Source: Kitasatospora aureofaciens
GTDB lineage: Bacteria; Actinomycetota; Actinomycetes; Streptomycetales; Streptomycetaceae
Length of the DNA: 64,000 nucleotides
Direction: 5' to 3'
NCBI RefSeq assembly: GCF_001188955.3
Contig: NZ_JPRF03000087.1
Span: 1 to 64,000, forward strand
The notes beneath the pieces were generated by a model that worked only from the letters and a program-made list of their open reading frames with translations, did not search any database and was not told the origin of the DNA. Both the position numbers and the translations under genes were made by a program. Of this stretch, positions 8,265 through 16,394 are shown piece by piece; position 1 is the stretch's first letter; every line of letters starts with the position of its first letter.

Positions 8265-9764
8265 TTACCGGTACTCGGCGAGTCGTCGGCCCAGGCCGCG
8301 CAGCGCGGCGGCCGCGGCCACCAGGCCGAGCACCGCGGCGGCGCCGGCCGCCAGGCGGAGGTCCCCGGCGGTGCCGTCGGCGGCGGCCTCGAACCGGGCC
8401 TGTTCGATGTCGGCGGCCTGGGCGAGCGCCCGGTCGGTGCCGTTGAAGGCGGCGTCGGCGGTGCTGGTGGTGTCGGTGGCCGACACCGTCTTGTTCAGGG
8501 CGCCCTGGTAGTCGGCGTCGCCGACCTCGGCCTTGAGCGCGTCCTGGTACCGGTCCTGCCAGGAGTCGTACTGGTCGGCGGCGGTGGCCAGGGCCTGGTC
8601 GGCGGCGCCCGGAGCGAGGGCCAGTGCGTTCGGCAGCGAGCCGCTGCGCCGCCGCATCGGGGTCGACCTGCCGGCGATTCCGGCCAGGCGCTTGGTGGCG
8701 TCCGCGTACTGGCCGTTGTAGGTGGCCGTGGAGCCGCGCGCGACCAGGTTCAGGTTCTCCGCCAGCCGGGCGCTCAGCACGTCCACCCGGGCCGCGTTGA
8801 GCGCCCGCAGCGGGGTCGCGCCCTCGTGGTCGCTCCTCTCCAGGGCCGAACCGGTGGTCACTCCGGCCACGGCGAGCCAGAGCGTGCCCGCCAGCACGGC
8901 GGCGGTGGCGCCCAGCAGACCGACGTTGAACACCCGGTTGGTGCGGCGGAACAAGGTCACCTGCACCCACCCCAGCGCGGCCAGGGTCAGCACCGCCAGG
9001 CCGTACGCGCCCCACGGCACCGACCGGGCCGCGGTGTAGTCGTCCGCCAGCTCCCTGGTCTCGATGGTGTTCAACTCGGCGGCGGCCGGCAGCAGGACGG
9101 TCTGCATCTGCTCGGAGGCGTACCGCAGGTAGGCGCCGCCGAGCGGGATGCCCTGCCGGTTGTCGGCCCGCGCGGATTCCACCAGACCGGCGTACACCGG
9201 GAGTTGCTGGTTCAGCCGGGAGAGTGAGTCCTGGGCCGGGGAGGTCTCGGTGGTCCGGGCGGCGGCCTGGGAGATCAGCTTGGCGGCCTGGGCGAGGTCC
9301 TGCTCGTAGCGGGCCCGGACGTCCCTGGGCTCGGTGCCGGCCAGCAGGAAGCCGGAGGACGCGGTGGTGGCGGCGTCGGCCAGCGAGCGGTGGATCTCGG
9401 CCGCGTCCCGGCTCAGCGGCTGGCTGTACGAGACCACCCGGTCGGCGGCGGACGCCCTGGTCTCCAACTGCCAGGCGGTGAGCCCGCCGAAGGCCACGGT
9501 GAGCACGGCGAGCACCACCCCGGCCAGCCGCAGCCGGCCCGGGGGCGTCCGGGTGGCCTGCGCCAGCCGGGCGCGCACACCGCGCTCGGACCTGCCTGGA
9601 CCGGGGTGTTTCACGGGCGTACCGGCTGCTCCGGCAGCGGGAACGCCGGGCGGAGCCGCGCTCCGTCCCGCTGCCGCCGGTGCCGCCCCCGGTACGGGCG
9701 GTGGCGCGCTCGGCCGCGCCGGGAACGCGGCGCCCGGTGCGCCGTTGCCTACTGGTGTTGCCAC
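8265..9764 (-). CDS. glnX: GlnX-like membrane sensor/transducer
   Basis: About 499 residues. A Pro/Ala-rich cytoplasmic N-terminus is followed by a first membrane helix (LAGVVLAVLTVAFGGLTAW). Next come an outer helical domain, two more membrane helices near the middle, a second outer helical domain, and a last helix with a short basic tail. This four-helix layout with outer helical bundles fits the GlnX family, which passes the GlnH signal to PknG. I chose the GTG at 9764 because a strong GGGGAGG lies nine bases upstream. The ATG at 9773 is in frame but has no spacing from that site. It is the first gene of the minus-strand operon ending at 299. Confidence 0.8.
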   Translation of the reverse strand: MATPVGNGAPGAAFPARPSAPPPVPGAAPAAAGRSAAPPGVPAAGAAGTPVKHPGPGRSERGVRARLAQATRTPPGRLRLAGVVLAVLTVAFGGLTAWQLETRASAADRVVSYSQPLSRDAAEIHRSLADAATTASSGFLLAGTEPRDVRARYEQDLAQAAKLISQAAARTTETSPAQDSLSRLNQQLPVYAGLVESARADNRQGIPLGGAYLRYASEQMQTVLLPAAAELNTIETRELADDYTAARSVPWGAYGLAVLTLAALGWVQVTLFRRTNRVFNVGLLGATAAVLAGTLWLAVAGVTTGSALERSDHEGATPLRALNAARVDVLSARLAENLNLVARGSTATYNGQYADATKRLAGIAGRSTPMRRRSGSLPNALALAPGAADQALATAADQYDSWQDRYQDALKAEVGDADYQGALNKTVSATDTTSTADAAFNGTDRALAQAADIEQARFEAAADGTAGDLRLAAGAAAVLGLVAAAAALRGLGRRLAEYR

Positions 9765-9773
9765 CCGCCTCAT

Positions 9774-10113
9774 CCTCCCCTGGGGTCGGACCCGACACCC
9801 GGGGCCCGACCGATGGCAGCAGTATGGCCGTGACTCCCTGCGGCCACACCTGACTTGCGCTGGTCTTGAGCATGTCGTGCACGGTTTCTGCACGCTTCCG
9901 TACGGCTCGTACCGTTCGTGCCGGCTCGTGATGCCCGAGGTGGCTCGTGATGGCCTGAGGTGGCTCGCACCGGCTCGGGCCGGCCGTGCGGAGAGGTGGC
10001 GATCCGTGCGACGCGGGCGGCGCCCCGCACGGTTCCGCGCCGCGGTCGCACACCACGGTTCCGCGCCGCGCTGATCCCGGGTGAGGCACCCCGCCCCTCC
10101 GTACCATGGGCCC
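9774..10113. other. Divergent intergenic region with a short tandem repeat
   Basis: This 340-bp gap separates the divergent glnX-like and nucleosidase genes, so it should hold promoters for both. The visible structure is two imperfect 19-20 bp direct repeats at 9923-9941 and 9942-9961 (core GGCTCGTGATG). They are followed by two shorter GGCTCG elements. I saw no convincing -35/-10 pair by eye and no open frame with coding character. Confidence 0.5.
9923..9961. repeat. Two tandem 20-bp imperfect repeats
   Basis: The unit GGCTCGTGATG plus a variable C/G-rich tail ending GAGGT occurs twice head to tail. The copies differ by a one-base indel and a substitution. Tandem spacing near two helical turns would suit two copies of a DNA-binding protein, but this is only a position-based guess. 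Confidence 0.5.
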
Positions 10114-10689
10114 ATGCGACTGCTTGGAACGATCTCGCCCGACCGCCCGCTGCTCGTCGTGGCGGTCCGCGAGGAGGCCGCCCACCTCGACGACCGGCTG
10201 CCCGTGCTGCTCACCGGGATGGGGAAGGTCAACGCCACCGCGTCCCTGGCCACCGTGCTCGCCCAGGGTGAGCATCCCTCCGAGGTGATCAACCTCGGCA
10301 CCGCCGGTGCGCTGCGCCCCGGCTGGGAGGGCATCCACCACGTCGTCCAGGTGATCCAGCACGACCTGAACAGCGAGGTCCTGCGGGCCCTGACCGGCCG
10401 CAGCTACGGCGACCCGCTGGTCGTCGGCCGGGGCGATGGCCCGGTGCTGGCCACCGGCGACCTGTTCGTCGACTCCCCGGCGGCCAAGGAGCGGCTCGCC
10501 GAGCACGCCGACCTGGTCGACATGGAGGGCTACGCCGTCGCCACCGTCGCCCACCGGGCCGGGGTGCCGGTGCGGCTGGTCAAGTACGTCAGCGACGAGG
10601 CCGGGGACGGCGCGGGGCACACCTGGCGGGAGTCGGTCGACGACTGCGCCCGGCACCTCGCGGACTGGGTGCACGCACAGGGTTGGTGA
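10114..10689 (+). CDS. Phosphorylase-superfamily nucleosidase (MTA/SAH nucleosidase-like)
   Basis: This 191-residue protein belongs to the purine nucleoside phosphorylase/nucleosidase superfamily. The usual landmarks are GMGKVNA near residue 35, NLGTAGALRPG near 65, and DMEGYAVATVAH near 145, which supplies the ribose-binding Met-Glu pair. At this length it most resembles the MTA/SAH nucleosidase branch, which cleaves adenine from methylthioadenosine or S-adenosylhomocysteine. Some small actinobacterial members act on other nucleosides. The ATG at 10114 begins the conserved core (MRLLGTISPDRP). A further in-frame start lies 33 bases upstream but adds unconserved residues. It is probably monocistronic or followed by the DinB-like gene 38 bp downstream. 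Confidence 0.8.
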   Translation: MRLLGTISPDRPLLVVAVREEAAHLDDRLPVLLTGMGKVNATASLATVLAQGEHPSEVINLGTAGALRPGWEGIHHVVQVIQHDLNSEVLRALTGRSYGDPLVVGRGDGPVLATGDLFVDSPAAKERLAEHADLVDMEGYAVATVAHRAGVPVRLVKYVSDEAGDGAGHTWRESVDDCARHLADWVHAQGW

Positions 10690-10727
10690 CGGTTCACCAG
10701 GCGAGTGCGGGTGGTTAGGCTGGCGCG

Positions 10728-11279
10728 GTGACCGAGAACACCGCGACCCAGAGCACCGCGCCCCTTGGCGCCGCGCCGGGCAAGCTCTCCGACAGCCGTC
10801 CGCCGACGATGAACGCCGACGAGCGGACCACCCTGCTGGCCTTCCTCGACTACCTGCGCGAGGCCGTGATCGCCAAGGTCGACGGCCTCGGCGACGAGGA
10901 CGCCCGGCGCCCCGGCGTCGCCTCCGGCACCAGCCTGCTGTGGCTGGTGCGGCACCTGACCGTGGTCGAGCACAACTGGTTCGAGTGGGCCTACGGCGGG
11001 CTGGGGGAGCAGGGGCCCGTCGACAGCGAGGCGGCCGTCCCGGCCGACCTCACAGTGGCCGCGGCGGTCGCCGCCTACCGGGACGCGATCGCCCGGGCGA
11101 ACGCGGTGGCGCAGGCCGCCCCGGACCTCGACCGGCCCGGGGCGCGCTCGCTGCGGCCGGACGCCGCCGAGGGGCCGTCGCTGCGCTGGGTGCTGGTGCA
11201 CATGATCGAGGAGACCGGGCGGCACGCCGGGCACGCGGACATCATCCGCGAGCAGCTGGACGGGGCCGTCGGGCGCTGA
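10728..11279 (+). CDS. DinB-like/DUF664 family protein
   Basis: This 183-residue protein has the DinB-like four-helix fold of the DUF664 group. The recognisable pattern is WLVRHLTVVEHNWFEW in the middle and HMIEETGRHAGHADIIRE near the end, which place the histidines that bind a divalent metal in this superfamily. Some relatives use mycothiol or bacillithiol as a cofactor, and most actinobacterial paralogues are uncharacterised. The GTG at 10728 is used. A near-perfect terminator hairpin follows the stop. No partner gene gives a specific role. Confidence 0.85.
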   Translation: MTENTATQSTAPLGAAPGKLSDSRPPTMNADERTTLLAFLDYLREAVIAKVDGLGDEDARRPGVASGTSLLWLVRHLTVVEHNWFEWAYGGLGEQGPVDSEAAVPADLTVAAAVAAYRDAIARANAVAQAAPDLDRPGARSLRPDAAEGPSLRWVLVHMIEETGRHAGHADIIREQLDGAVGR

Positions 11280-11295
11280 GTGGGCCGAGTGCGGC

Positions 11296-11323
11296 GGGGG
11301 CGGCCGGGGATCCGGCCGCCCCC
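11296..11323. terminator. Bidirectional hairpin terminator
   Basis: A perfect 12-bp inverted repeat (arms 11296-11307 and 11312-11323, loop GGAT) lies between the convergent DinB-like and sigma-factor genes. It could end transcription from both sides. Confidence 0.75.
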
Positions 11324-11336
11324 CTGTCGTCCGGGC

Positions 11337-12266
11337 TCAGTCCCGGAAGGCCGAGAGGTCGAAGGAGGCCAGCCGCTCCTGATCGACGATGACGTCGATC
11401 GCGGCGATCGCGCCGTCCACGACGGTGAACGCCATGATCGACAGCGCCCGGCCGTTGTCGCCGATGACCACCGCGCCCGCGGTGCCGTTGACCAGCGCGG
11501 GGCGGGCGAACGGCGACAGCTTGCCCCACAGCACGGCCTGCCCCGCCACCGTCGCGGCGCCGTTGAGTACCACGGTGTGCCGGGCCTGGCCGACCCCGCC
11601 GTCCGAGCGCAGCACCACGTCCGGGTCGAGCACCGCGAGCAGGGCGTCCAGGTCGCCGTTGCGGGCGGCGGCGAAGAAGGCGTCCACCGCGCGGCGCTGG
11701 CGGCCCAGGTCCGGGTCGGGTGCGGGCGCCTGCCCCTGCACCTTGCGGCGGGCCCGGCTGGCCAGTTGGCGGGTCGCGGCCGCGGTCTTCTCGATCAGCG
11801 GGGCGATCTCCTCGAACGGCACCGCGAACAGGTCGTGCAGCACGAAGGCGACGCGCTCGGCGGGTGACAGCGACTCCATCACCACCATCAGCGCCAGGCC
11901 GACGGAGTCCGCGAGCATCACCTCCTGCTCCGGGTCGACCACCCCCTCGCGCCGCAGCAGCGGGTCCGGGATGCGCTCGGGGCCGCCCGCGCCGTCCGGT
12001 CCGGTCGGCTGCAGCGGCTCCTCGCGGCGCGCGGCGCGGTCGCGCAGCTGGTTCAGGCACACCCGGGAGACCACCGTGGTCAGCCAGCCGCCGAGGTTGC
12101 CCACCGCACCGGTGTCGGTGCGGTCGTAGCGCAGCCAGGCGTCCTGGAGCGCGTCCTCGGCCTCGCTGATCGAGCCGAGCATCCGGTACGCGACCGCGCG
12201 AAGGTGCGGGCGGTGCTCCTCGAACAGCGCGGTCCGGCCGGATCGTTCATCGACCGTCTCGTTCAC
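11337..12266 (-). CDS. SigJ-like ECF sigma factor with C-terminal SnoaL-like domain
   Basis: About 309 residues. Sigma region 2 (EEHRPHLRAVAYRMLGS, then DALQDAWLRY) and region 4 (SLSPAERVAFVLHDLF...PFEEIAPLIEKT) occupy the first 170 residues. A SnoaL-like NTF2-fold domain fills the rest (VDAFFAAARNGDLDALLAVL). This fusion defines the SigJ/ECF41-type group, where the C-terminal domain takes the place of a separate anti-sigma factor in controlling activity. I chose the GTG at 12266. An ATG at 12302 would add a weakly conserved leader. The target promoters are unknown and the divergent gene at 12487 does not obviously belong to the same unit. Confidence 0.88.
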   Translation of the reverse strand: MNETVDERSGRTALFEEHRPHLRAVAYRMLGSISEAEDALQDAWLRYDRTDTGAVGNLGGWLTTVVSRVCLNQLRDRAARREEPLQPTGPDGAGGPERIPDPLLRREGVVDPEQEVMLADSVGLALMVVMESLSPAERVAFVLHDLFAVPFEEIAPLIEKTAAATRQLASRARRKVQGQAPAPDPDLGRQRRAVDAFFAAARNGDLDALLAVLDPDVVLRSDGGVGQARHTVVLNGAATVAGQAVLWGKLSPFARPALVNGTAGAVVIGDNGRALSIMAFTVVDGAIAAIDVIVDQERLASFDLSAFRD

Positions 12267-12486
12267 AGTGTCACCAGATCTCTCCCGGGATGCCCCCGGC
12301 ATCGGGGCGGCTTTCTACGGTCCTCGGCTCGGAGCCACGCAGTGGCCGAGCCGTCCTGTCCGTTCTGGCTCACATTCTCTTTCCTTGTCAGTGGGCGTTG
12401 TCAGGGGCGGAAGATCAACTCTCCGCTCGGAGCGAACAGGAGGTCGGCGGCGTGAGTTGTCGTTGCGGCGCCGTAGGGTGACCGCC

Positions 12487-13008
12487 ATGTCGTTCCTCGA
12501 GCGCCTCCGGGCGACCCCCGCCACCGTCGACTACCTGCTCTGGCCGGGGGACTTCTCCCTCGACGCCTACTCGCACGTGGAGGAGGTCGTGCTCGCCTCC
12601 GGGGAGCGCCTGGAGGAGGTGGCCAAGTGTGGCGCGGGCGGCACCTTCTTCCTGTGCGGCGAGGGCGGCGACGAGCGGCCCGTCCTGTACGCGGACTCCG
12701 AGGGCGGGGCTGCGCTGCTGGCGGTCGGGCTGGAGGAGATGGTCCGGCTGGTGCTCGCGGTGCCGTGGTGGCGGGACTGCGTGCGGTTGACCGAGGAGGA
12801 GAGCGCGGAGGCGGCCGAGGACCACCTCGCCGAGGAGCCCGACCTGCTCGCCGACCGGGACGCGGCCGCCGCCGCGATCGGCCTCGAAGTGCCCACCGCC
12901 GCAGAGGCGTTGGCGCGGCTCCGGGAGGTCGTGGTCGGCCTCGGGGCGTCGTACGTCCTGCTCAACGCGGTGGAGGGCAACGCCTACGAGCCGATCTTCA
13001 GGCCCTGA
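12487..13008 (+). CDS. Hypothetical acidic protein
   Basis: This 173-residue acidic protein begins MSFLERLRATPATVDYLLWPGDF, has a beta-rich middle and ends in a predicted helix and short strand. I do not recognise the family. No signal peptide, membrane segment or catalytic motif is visible. The ATG at 12487 starts the compositionally regular part; the open frame upstream (12268-12486) lacks coding character. Its 3' end overlaps the 3' end of the convergent hydrolase gene by 11 bp. Confidence 0.65.
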   Translation: MSFLERLRATPATVDYLLWPGDFSLDAYSHVEEVVLASGERLEEVAKCGAGGTFFLCGEGGDERPVLYADSEGGAALLAVGLEEMVRLVLAVPWWRDCVRLTEEESAEAAEDHLAEEPDLLADRDAAAAAIGLEVPTAAEALARLREVVVGLGASYVLLNAVEGNAYEPIFRP

Positions 13009-13609
13009 CCGCGGTCTTCTCCGCGGCGTCGAGGACCGTCCGCGTGGTGACGACCTTGGCGAAGCGCATCGCGTGCAGGGTGGTCGCGGTGGCGCGGGCC
13101 AGCTCGGCGGCGGGCACGGTGGTGCCGTCGGGGCCGGTCATGTCGAAGGAGTGCATGGCGTCGGTCGGGAAGATCGCGTCGTAACCGAGGTTGCCGGCCA
13201 TCCGGGCGGTGGTCTCGTTGCACACGTTGGTGATGATCCCGGTGATCACCAGCTGTCGGCTGCCGCGCTCCCGGAGCCAGGCGTGCAGGTCGGGGGTGCC
13301 GTAGAAGGCGCTGTTCACGGTCTTGGTGATGTGCAGGTCGGGGGTGATCCCGGCGACGAAGTCCTTGAGCGCGTGACCGGGCGTGCCCTCGACCAGCGGC
13401 CCGACCCGGGAGGCGTGCTGCACGGTGACGATCGGGCGGCCGGTCGCCTGCCAGGCGGTGATCAGCTCGGCCATCCGCTGCTCGGCCTCCGGGTTGTCGC
13501 GCGGGCCCCAGAAGTCCCGGTCCTCGAAGCCCCGTTGGACGTCGATGAGGAGCAGGACGGCGTCGGGGTCGAGGGTGAGCGGGGCGTCGAAGGCGTCGGT
13601 GTTCGTCAT
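12998..13609 (-). CDS. Isochorismatase-family cysteine hydrolase
   Basis: This 203-residue enzyme has the isochorismatase-like hydrolase fold. The catalytic triad residues are in place: Asp in LLLIDVQRGF, Lys in ITKTVNSAF and the nucleophile Cys in TGIITNVCNETTAR. Members cleave isochorismate, nicotinamide, N-carbamoyl compounds or other small amides, and the substrate cannot be chosen from sequence alone. It is transcribed away from the AraC/GlxA-type regulator that begins 72 bp away, so that regulator is the likely controller. No siderophore or menaquinone genes are near, so a general amidase role is more likely than isochorismate cleavage. Confidence 0.88.
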   Translation of the reverse strand: MTNTDAFDAPLTLDPDAVLLLIDVQRGFEDRDFWGPRDNPEAEQRMAELITAWQATGRPIVTVQHASRVGPLVEGTPGHALKDFVAGITPDLHITKTVNSAFYGTPDLHAWLRERGSRQLVITGIITNVCNETTARMAGNLGYDAIFPTDAMHSFDMTGPDGTTVPAAELARATATTLHAMRFAKVVTTRTVLDAAEKTAVRA

Positions 13610-13680
13610 GGGTCCATCGTGCGGGCCGCCGGCGGGGCGGGGTGATGGGCAGGAACGCCGGTCATCGATAGGTTCCCGCC

Positions 13681-14640
13681 ATGCGAACTGTGGGCTGCCT
13701 GATCTTCGACGGCGTACGGGCCTTCGACTACGCGGTGATCGGCGAGGTGTGGGCGAACCGGGCCACCCGGCCCGGCGTGCCCGCCTTCGACCTGCGGGTC
13801 TGCGGCCCGGTCGGGGCCCGGGTGCGGCTGGGCGGCGGGCTGGAACGCGTCCCCGACCTCGGGCTCGCGGCGCTGGCGGCCTGCGACCTGGTGGTGGTCC
13901 CGGGCGTCGAGGACCCGGCCGCCCGGCGGCCCGCGGAGGTCCTGGACGCCCTGCGGGCCGTCTCCTCCGCCGGCGTCCCCGTCGCCTCGCTCTGCGCCGG
14001 CGCCTTCGTCCTCGCCGAGGCCGGGCTGCTCGACGGCCGAGAGGCCACCACCCACTGGGCCCTCGCCCCCGAACTCGCCCGCCGCCACCCGGCGGTGACC
14101 GTCCGCCCGGAGGTGCTGTTCACCGGCGGCGACGGGGTGTGGACCTCGGCCGGAGTCGCGGCGGGCATCGACCTCTGCCTCCACCTCGTCCGCACCGCCC
14201 ACGGCCAACAGGCCGCCGCCGCCATCGCCCGCGCCATGGTCACCGCCCCCTTCCGGGCGGGCGGCCAGGCCCAGTTCATCCCCAGCCCGGTGCCTCCGGT
14301 TGACGAGGACGACCCGCTCGCCCGCGTCCGCGCCGAGATCCTCGCCGCCCTCGACACCCCCTGGACCGTCCGCCGGATGGCCGCCGCGGCCCTGATGTCC
14401 GAACGGACCTTCGCCCGCCGCTTCACCGCGACCACCGGCACCACCCCGCTGCGCTGGCTCCTCGACCAGCGCATCCTCACCGTCCAGCGCCTCCTGGAGG
14501 AGACGGATCTGCCGGTCGACACCGTCGCCACCCGCTGCGGCTTCGCCTCGGCGGTGTCGCTGCGACCGGTGTTCGTCAAACGGGTGGGCGTGGCACCGCG
14601 GGAGTACCGCAGGACCTTCCGGGGGCGGGAGGAGGGGTAG
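13681..14640 (+). CDS. GlxA-type AraC-family regulator (DJ-1/PfpI plus HTH)
   Basis: This 319-residue protein joins an N-terminal DJ-1/PfpI-like amidotransferase fold to a C-terminal AraC-type double helix-turn-helix. The N-terminal part has the nucleophile-elbow cysteine in ASLCAGAFVLAEAG near residue 105. The HTH region starts near 220 (VRRMAAAALMSERTFARRF) and the second HTH ends with the AraC signature around REYRRTF. In this family the DJ-1 part usually binds a small ligand rather than acting as an enzyme. It is divergent from the isochorismatase-like hydrolase, making that gene its best candidate target. Confidence 0.9.
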   Translation: MRTVGCLIFDGVRAFDYAVIGEVWANRATRPGVPAFDLRVCGPVGARVRLGGGLERVPDLGLAALAACDLVVVPGVEDPAARRPAEVLDALRAVSSAGVPVASLCAGAFVLAEAGLLDGREATTHWALAPELARRHPAVTVRPEVLFTGGDGVWTSAGVAAGIDLCLHLVRTAHGQQAAAAIARAMVTAPFRAGGQAQFIPSPVPPVDEDDPLARVRAEILAALDTPWTVRRMAAAALMSERTFARRFTATTGTTPLRWLLDQRILTVQRLLEETDLPVDTVATRCGFASAVSLRPVFVKRVGVAPREYRRTFRGREEG

Positions 14641-14662
14641 GGCGCGTCCGGTGCCGTTCGGC

Positions 14663-14878
14663 TCAGCGGCCCCGGAGGCGGGCGGTGAGCGAACGGGCAG
14701 CGGCGGCTTCCGGGGAGTCGGCGGCGCCGAGACGGGCGAGCAGGTCGAGCACCTCGTCGTACTCGGTACGGGTGAGCGGCACCGCCGAGGCGTCGGGCGT
14801 GCCGGTCGCGAGAACCGGGTTGTCCGACTGGATGACGCGGCCGTTGATCGTGACCTGGCCGCTGATCCGGTAGCCCAC
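14663..14878 (-). CDS. Small hypothetical protein
   Basis: This 71-residue protein starts MGYRISGQVTINGRVIQ and ends in an Ala/Arg-rich helix. The first third looks like a small beta hairpin and the rest is helical. I do not recognise the family. The frame has G/C-rich third positions and a reasonable ATG, supporting it as a real gene. It could form a unit with nothing nearby: the aldehyde dehydrogenase gene upstream on the same strand ends 49 bp away. Confidence 0.55.
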   Translation of the reverse strand: MGYRISGQVTINGRVIQSDNPVLATGTPDASAVPLTRTEYDEVLDLLARLGAADSPEAAAARSLTARLRGR

Positions 14879-14927
14879 GGCTTCCCCCGGGGCGGATTGA
14901 CGGTCCGTCGAAACGTGATGGACGGGG

Positions 14928-16334
14928 TCAGAGGAGGCGGCGCAGGAGGCGGGACTTGAGGGGGGTGAAGGGCGGGTAGGCCGGGCGGAGGGGGTCGGCG
15001 AGGAGGGGCTTGTCGAGGACGGACTTGGTGTGGCTGAAGGTGTCGATGGAGTGGGCGCCGTGGTAGCGGCCGAGTCCGCTCTCGCCGACGCCGCCGAAGG
15101 GGAGGCCGGGGACGGCGATGTGGGCGTTGGGGACGCCGAAGGCGAGGGCTCCGGAGGAGGTGGCGGTGGTGAGGCGGCGCTTGGTGGCGGCCGAGGCGGT
15201 GAAGGCGTAGAGGGCGAGGGGTTTGTCGCGGGCGGTGATGAAGGCGATCGCGGCGTCGAGGTCGGGGACGCGGACGATCGGCAGGACGGGGCCGAAGATT
15301 TCCTCGCGCATCACCGGGGCGTCCGGGTCGACGTCGGCGAGGACGGTCGGGGCGAGGTAGCGGTCGGCGCGGTCGTGGTCGCCGCCGGTGACGAGGCGGC
15401 CGTCGGAGAGCAGGGCGGTCAGGCGGTCGAAGTGGCGCTCGTTGACGATGCGGCCGTAGTCGGGGCTGTCGGCCGGGTTGGTGCCGTACATCTCGCGGAC
15501 GGCGGCGGTGAGATGGGCTTCGAGCGGGGGCGCGGTGGCGCCGATGGCGAGGACGTAGTCGGGGGCGACGCAGGTCTGGCCGGCGTTCATGAACTTCCCC
15601 CAGGCGATCCGGCGGGCGGCCGTGGCGAGGTCGGTGCCGGGTTCGACGACGACGGGGCTCTTGCCGCCCAACTCCAGTGTGACGGGAGTGAGATGGCGGG
15701 CGGCGGCGGTCATCACGATGCGGGCGACGGTGCCGTTGCCGGTGTAGAGGACGTGGTCGAAGCGCTGTTCCAGCAGGGCGGTGGTCTCCGGCACGCCGCC
15801 CTCGACGACGGCGACGGCCTGCCCGTCGAGGGCGCGGGGCAGCCAGTGGGCGATGGCGGCGGATGTGGCGGGGGCGAGTTCGCTGGGCTTGACCACCGCG
15901 CAGTTGCCCGCGGCGAGCGCGCCGACCAGCGGGGCGAGGGCCAGCTGCAGCGGGTAGTTCCACGGGCTGATGATCAGCACGGTGCCCAGCGGTTCGCGGA
16001 CGGTACGGGCCCGGGCCGGCTGGAGCGCCAGCGGCACCGGAATGCGGCGCGGGCGCAGCCACCGGTCGAGGTGGCGCAGGGTGTGGTCGATCTCGCCGAT
16101 CGTGAAGCCGATCTCGGTGGTGTACGCCTCGGCGGCGCTCTTGCCGAGGTCGGCCCGAAGGGCGGCGGCGAAGGTGGCCTCCTGCTCGACCAACAGGCTT
16201 CGCAGGGAGCGGAGTTGGGCCTTTCGCCAGGCGAGGGGCCTGGTGCGGCCGGTGGCGAAGGCGGCGTGGAGGCGGGAGACGGTCGCGGCGGTCTCCTCGC
16301 TCCGGGCGGGCGTGGCTTCGACGGAGAGGCTCAT
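14928..16334 (-). CDS. Class-3-like NAD(P)-dependent aldehyde dehydrogenase
   Basis: This 468-residue enzyme belongs to the aldehyde dehydrogenase superfamily and should oxidise an aldehyde to the acid. The cofactor-binding LIISPWNYPLQLALAPL lies near residue 120, the general-base glutamate in TLELGGKSPVVV near 220, and the catalytic cysteine in NAGQTCVAPDYVL near 255. Length (about 450-480) and the WNYP motif fit the class 3/fatty-aldehyde type. A TetR gene starts 61 bp away on the other strand with a perfect palindrome between them, so the enzyme is probably repressed by that regulator and induced by its ligand, perhaps the aldehyde. The ATG at 16334 fits the family N-terminus. Confidence 0.9.
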   Translation of the reverse strand: MSLSVEATPARSEETAATVSRLHAAFATGRTRPLAWRKAQLRSLRSLLVEQEATFAAALRADLGKSAAEAYTTEIGFTIGEIDHTLRHLDRWLRPRRIPVPLALQPARARTVREPLGTVLIISPWNYPLQLALAPLVGALAAGNCAVVKPSELAPATSAAIAHWLPRALDGQAVAVVEGGVPETTALLEQRFDHVLYTGNGTVARIVMTAAARHLTPVTLELGGKSPVVVEPGTDLATAARRIAWGKFMNAGQTCVAPDYVLAIGATAPPLEAHLTAAVREMYGTNPADSPDYGRIVNERHFDRLTALLSDGRLVTGGDHDRADRYLAPTVLADVDPDAPVMREEIFGPVLPIVRVPDLDAAIAFITARDKPLALYAFTASAATKRRLTTATSSGALAFGVPNAHIAVPGLPFGGVGESGLGRYHGAHSIDTFSHTKSVLDKPLLADPLRPAYPPFTPLKSRLLRRLL

Positions 16335-16350
16335 GCTGCCGAGCATAAAC

Positions 16351-16371
16351 GAAACGAAACGCTTTCGTTTC
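16351..16371. promoter_or_regulatory. Palindromic TetR operator candidate
   Basis: Nine-base arms GAAACGAAA and TTTCGTTTC flank a 3-bp centre, giving a perfect 21-bp palindrome. It sits in the 60-bp gap between the divergent aldehyde dehydrogenase and TetR starts, exactly where a shared operator is expected. It is also strikingly A/T-rich for this DNA. Confidence 0.8.
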
Positions 16372-16394
16372 TTGTTTTCGGTAAACTCCACGGC

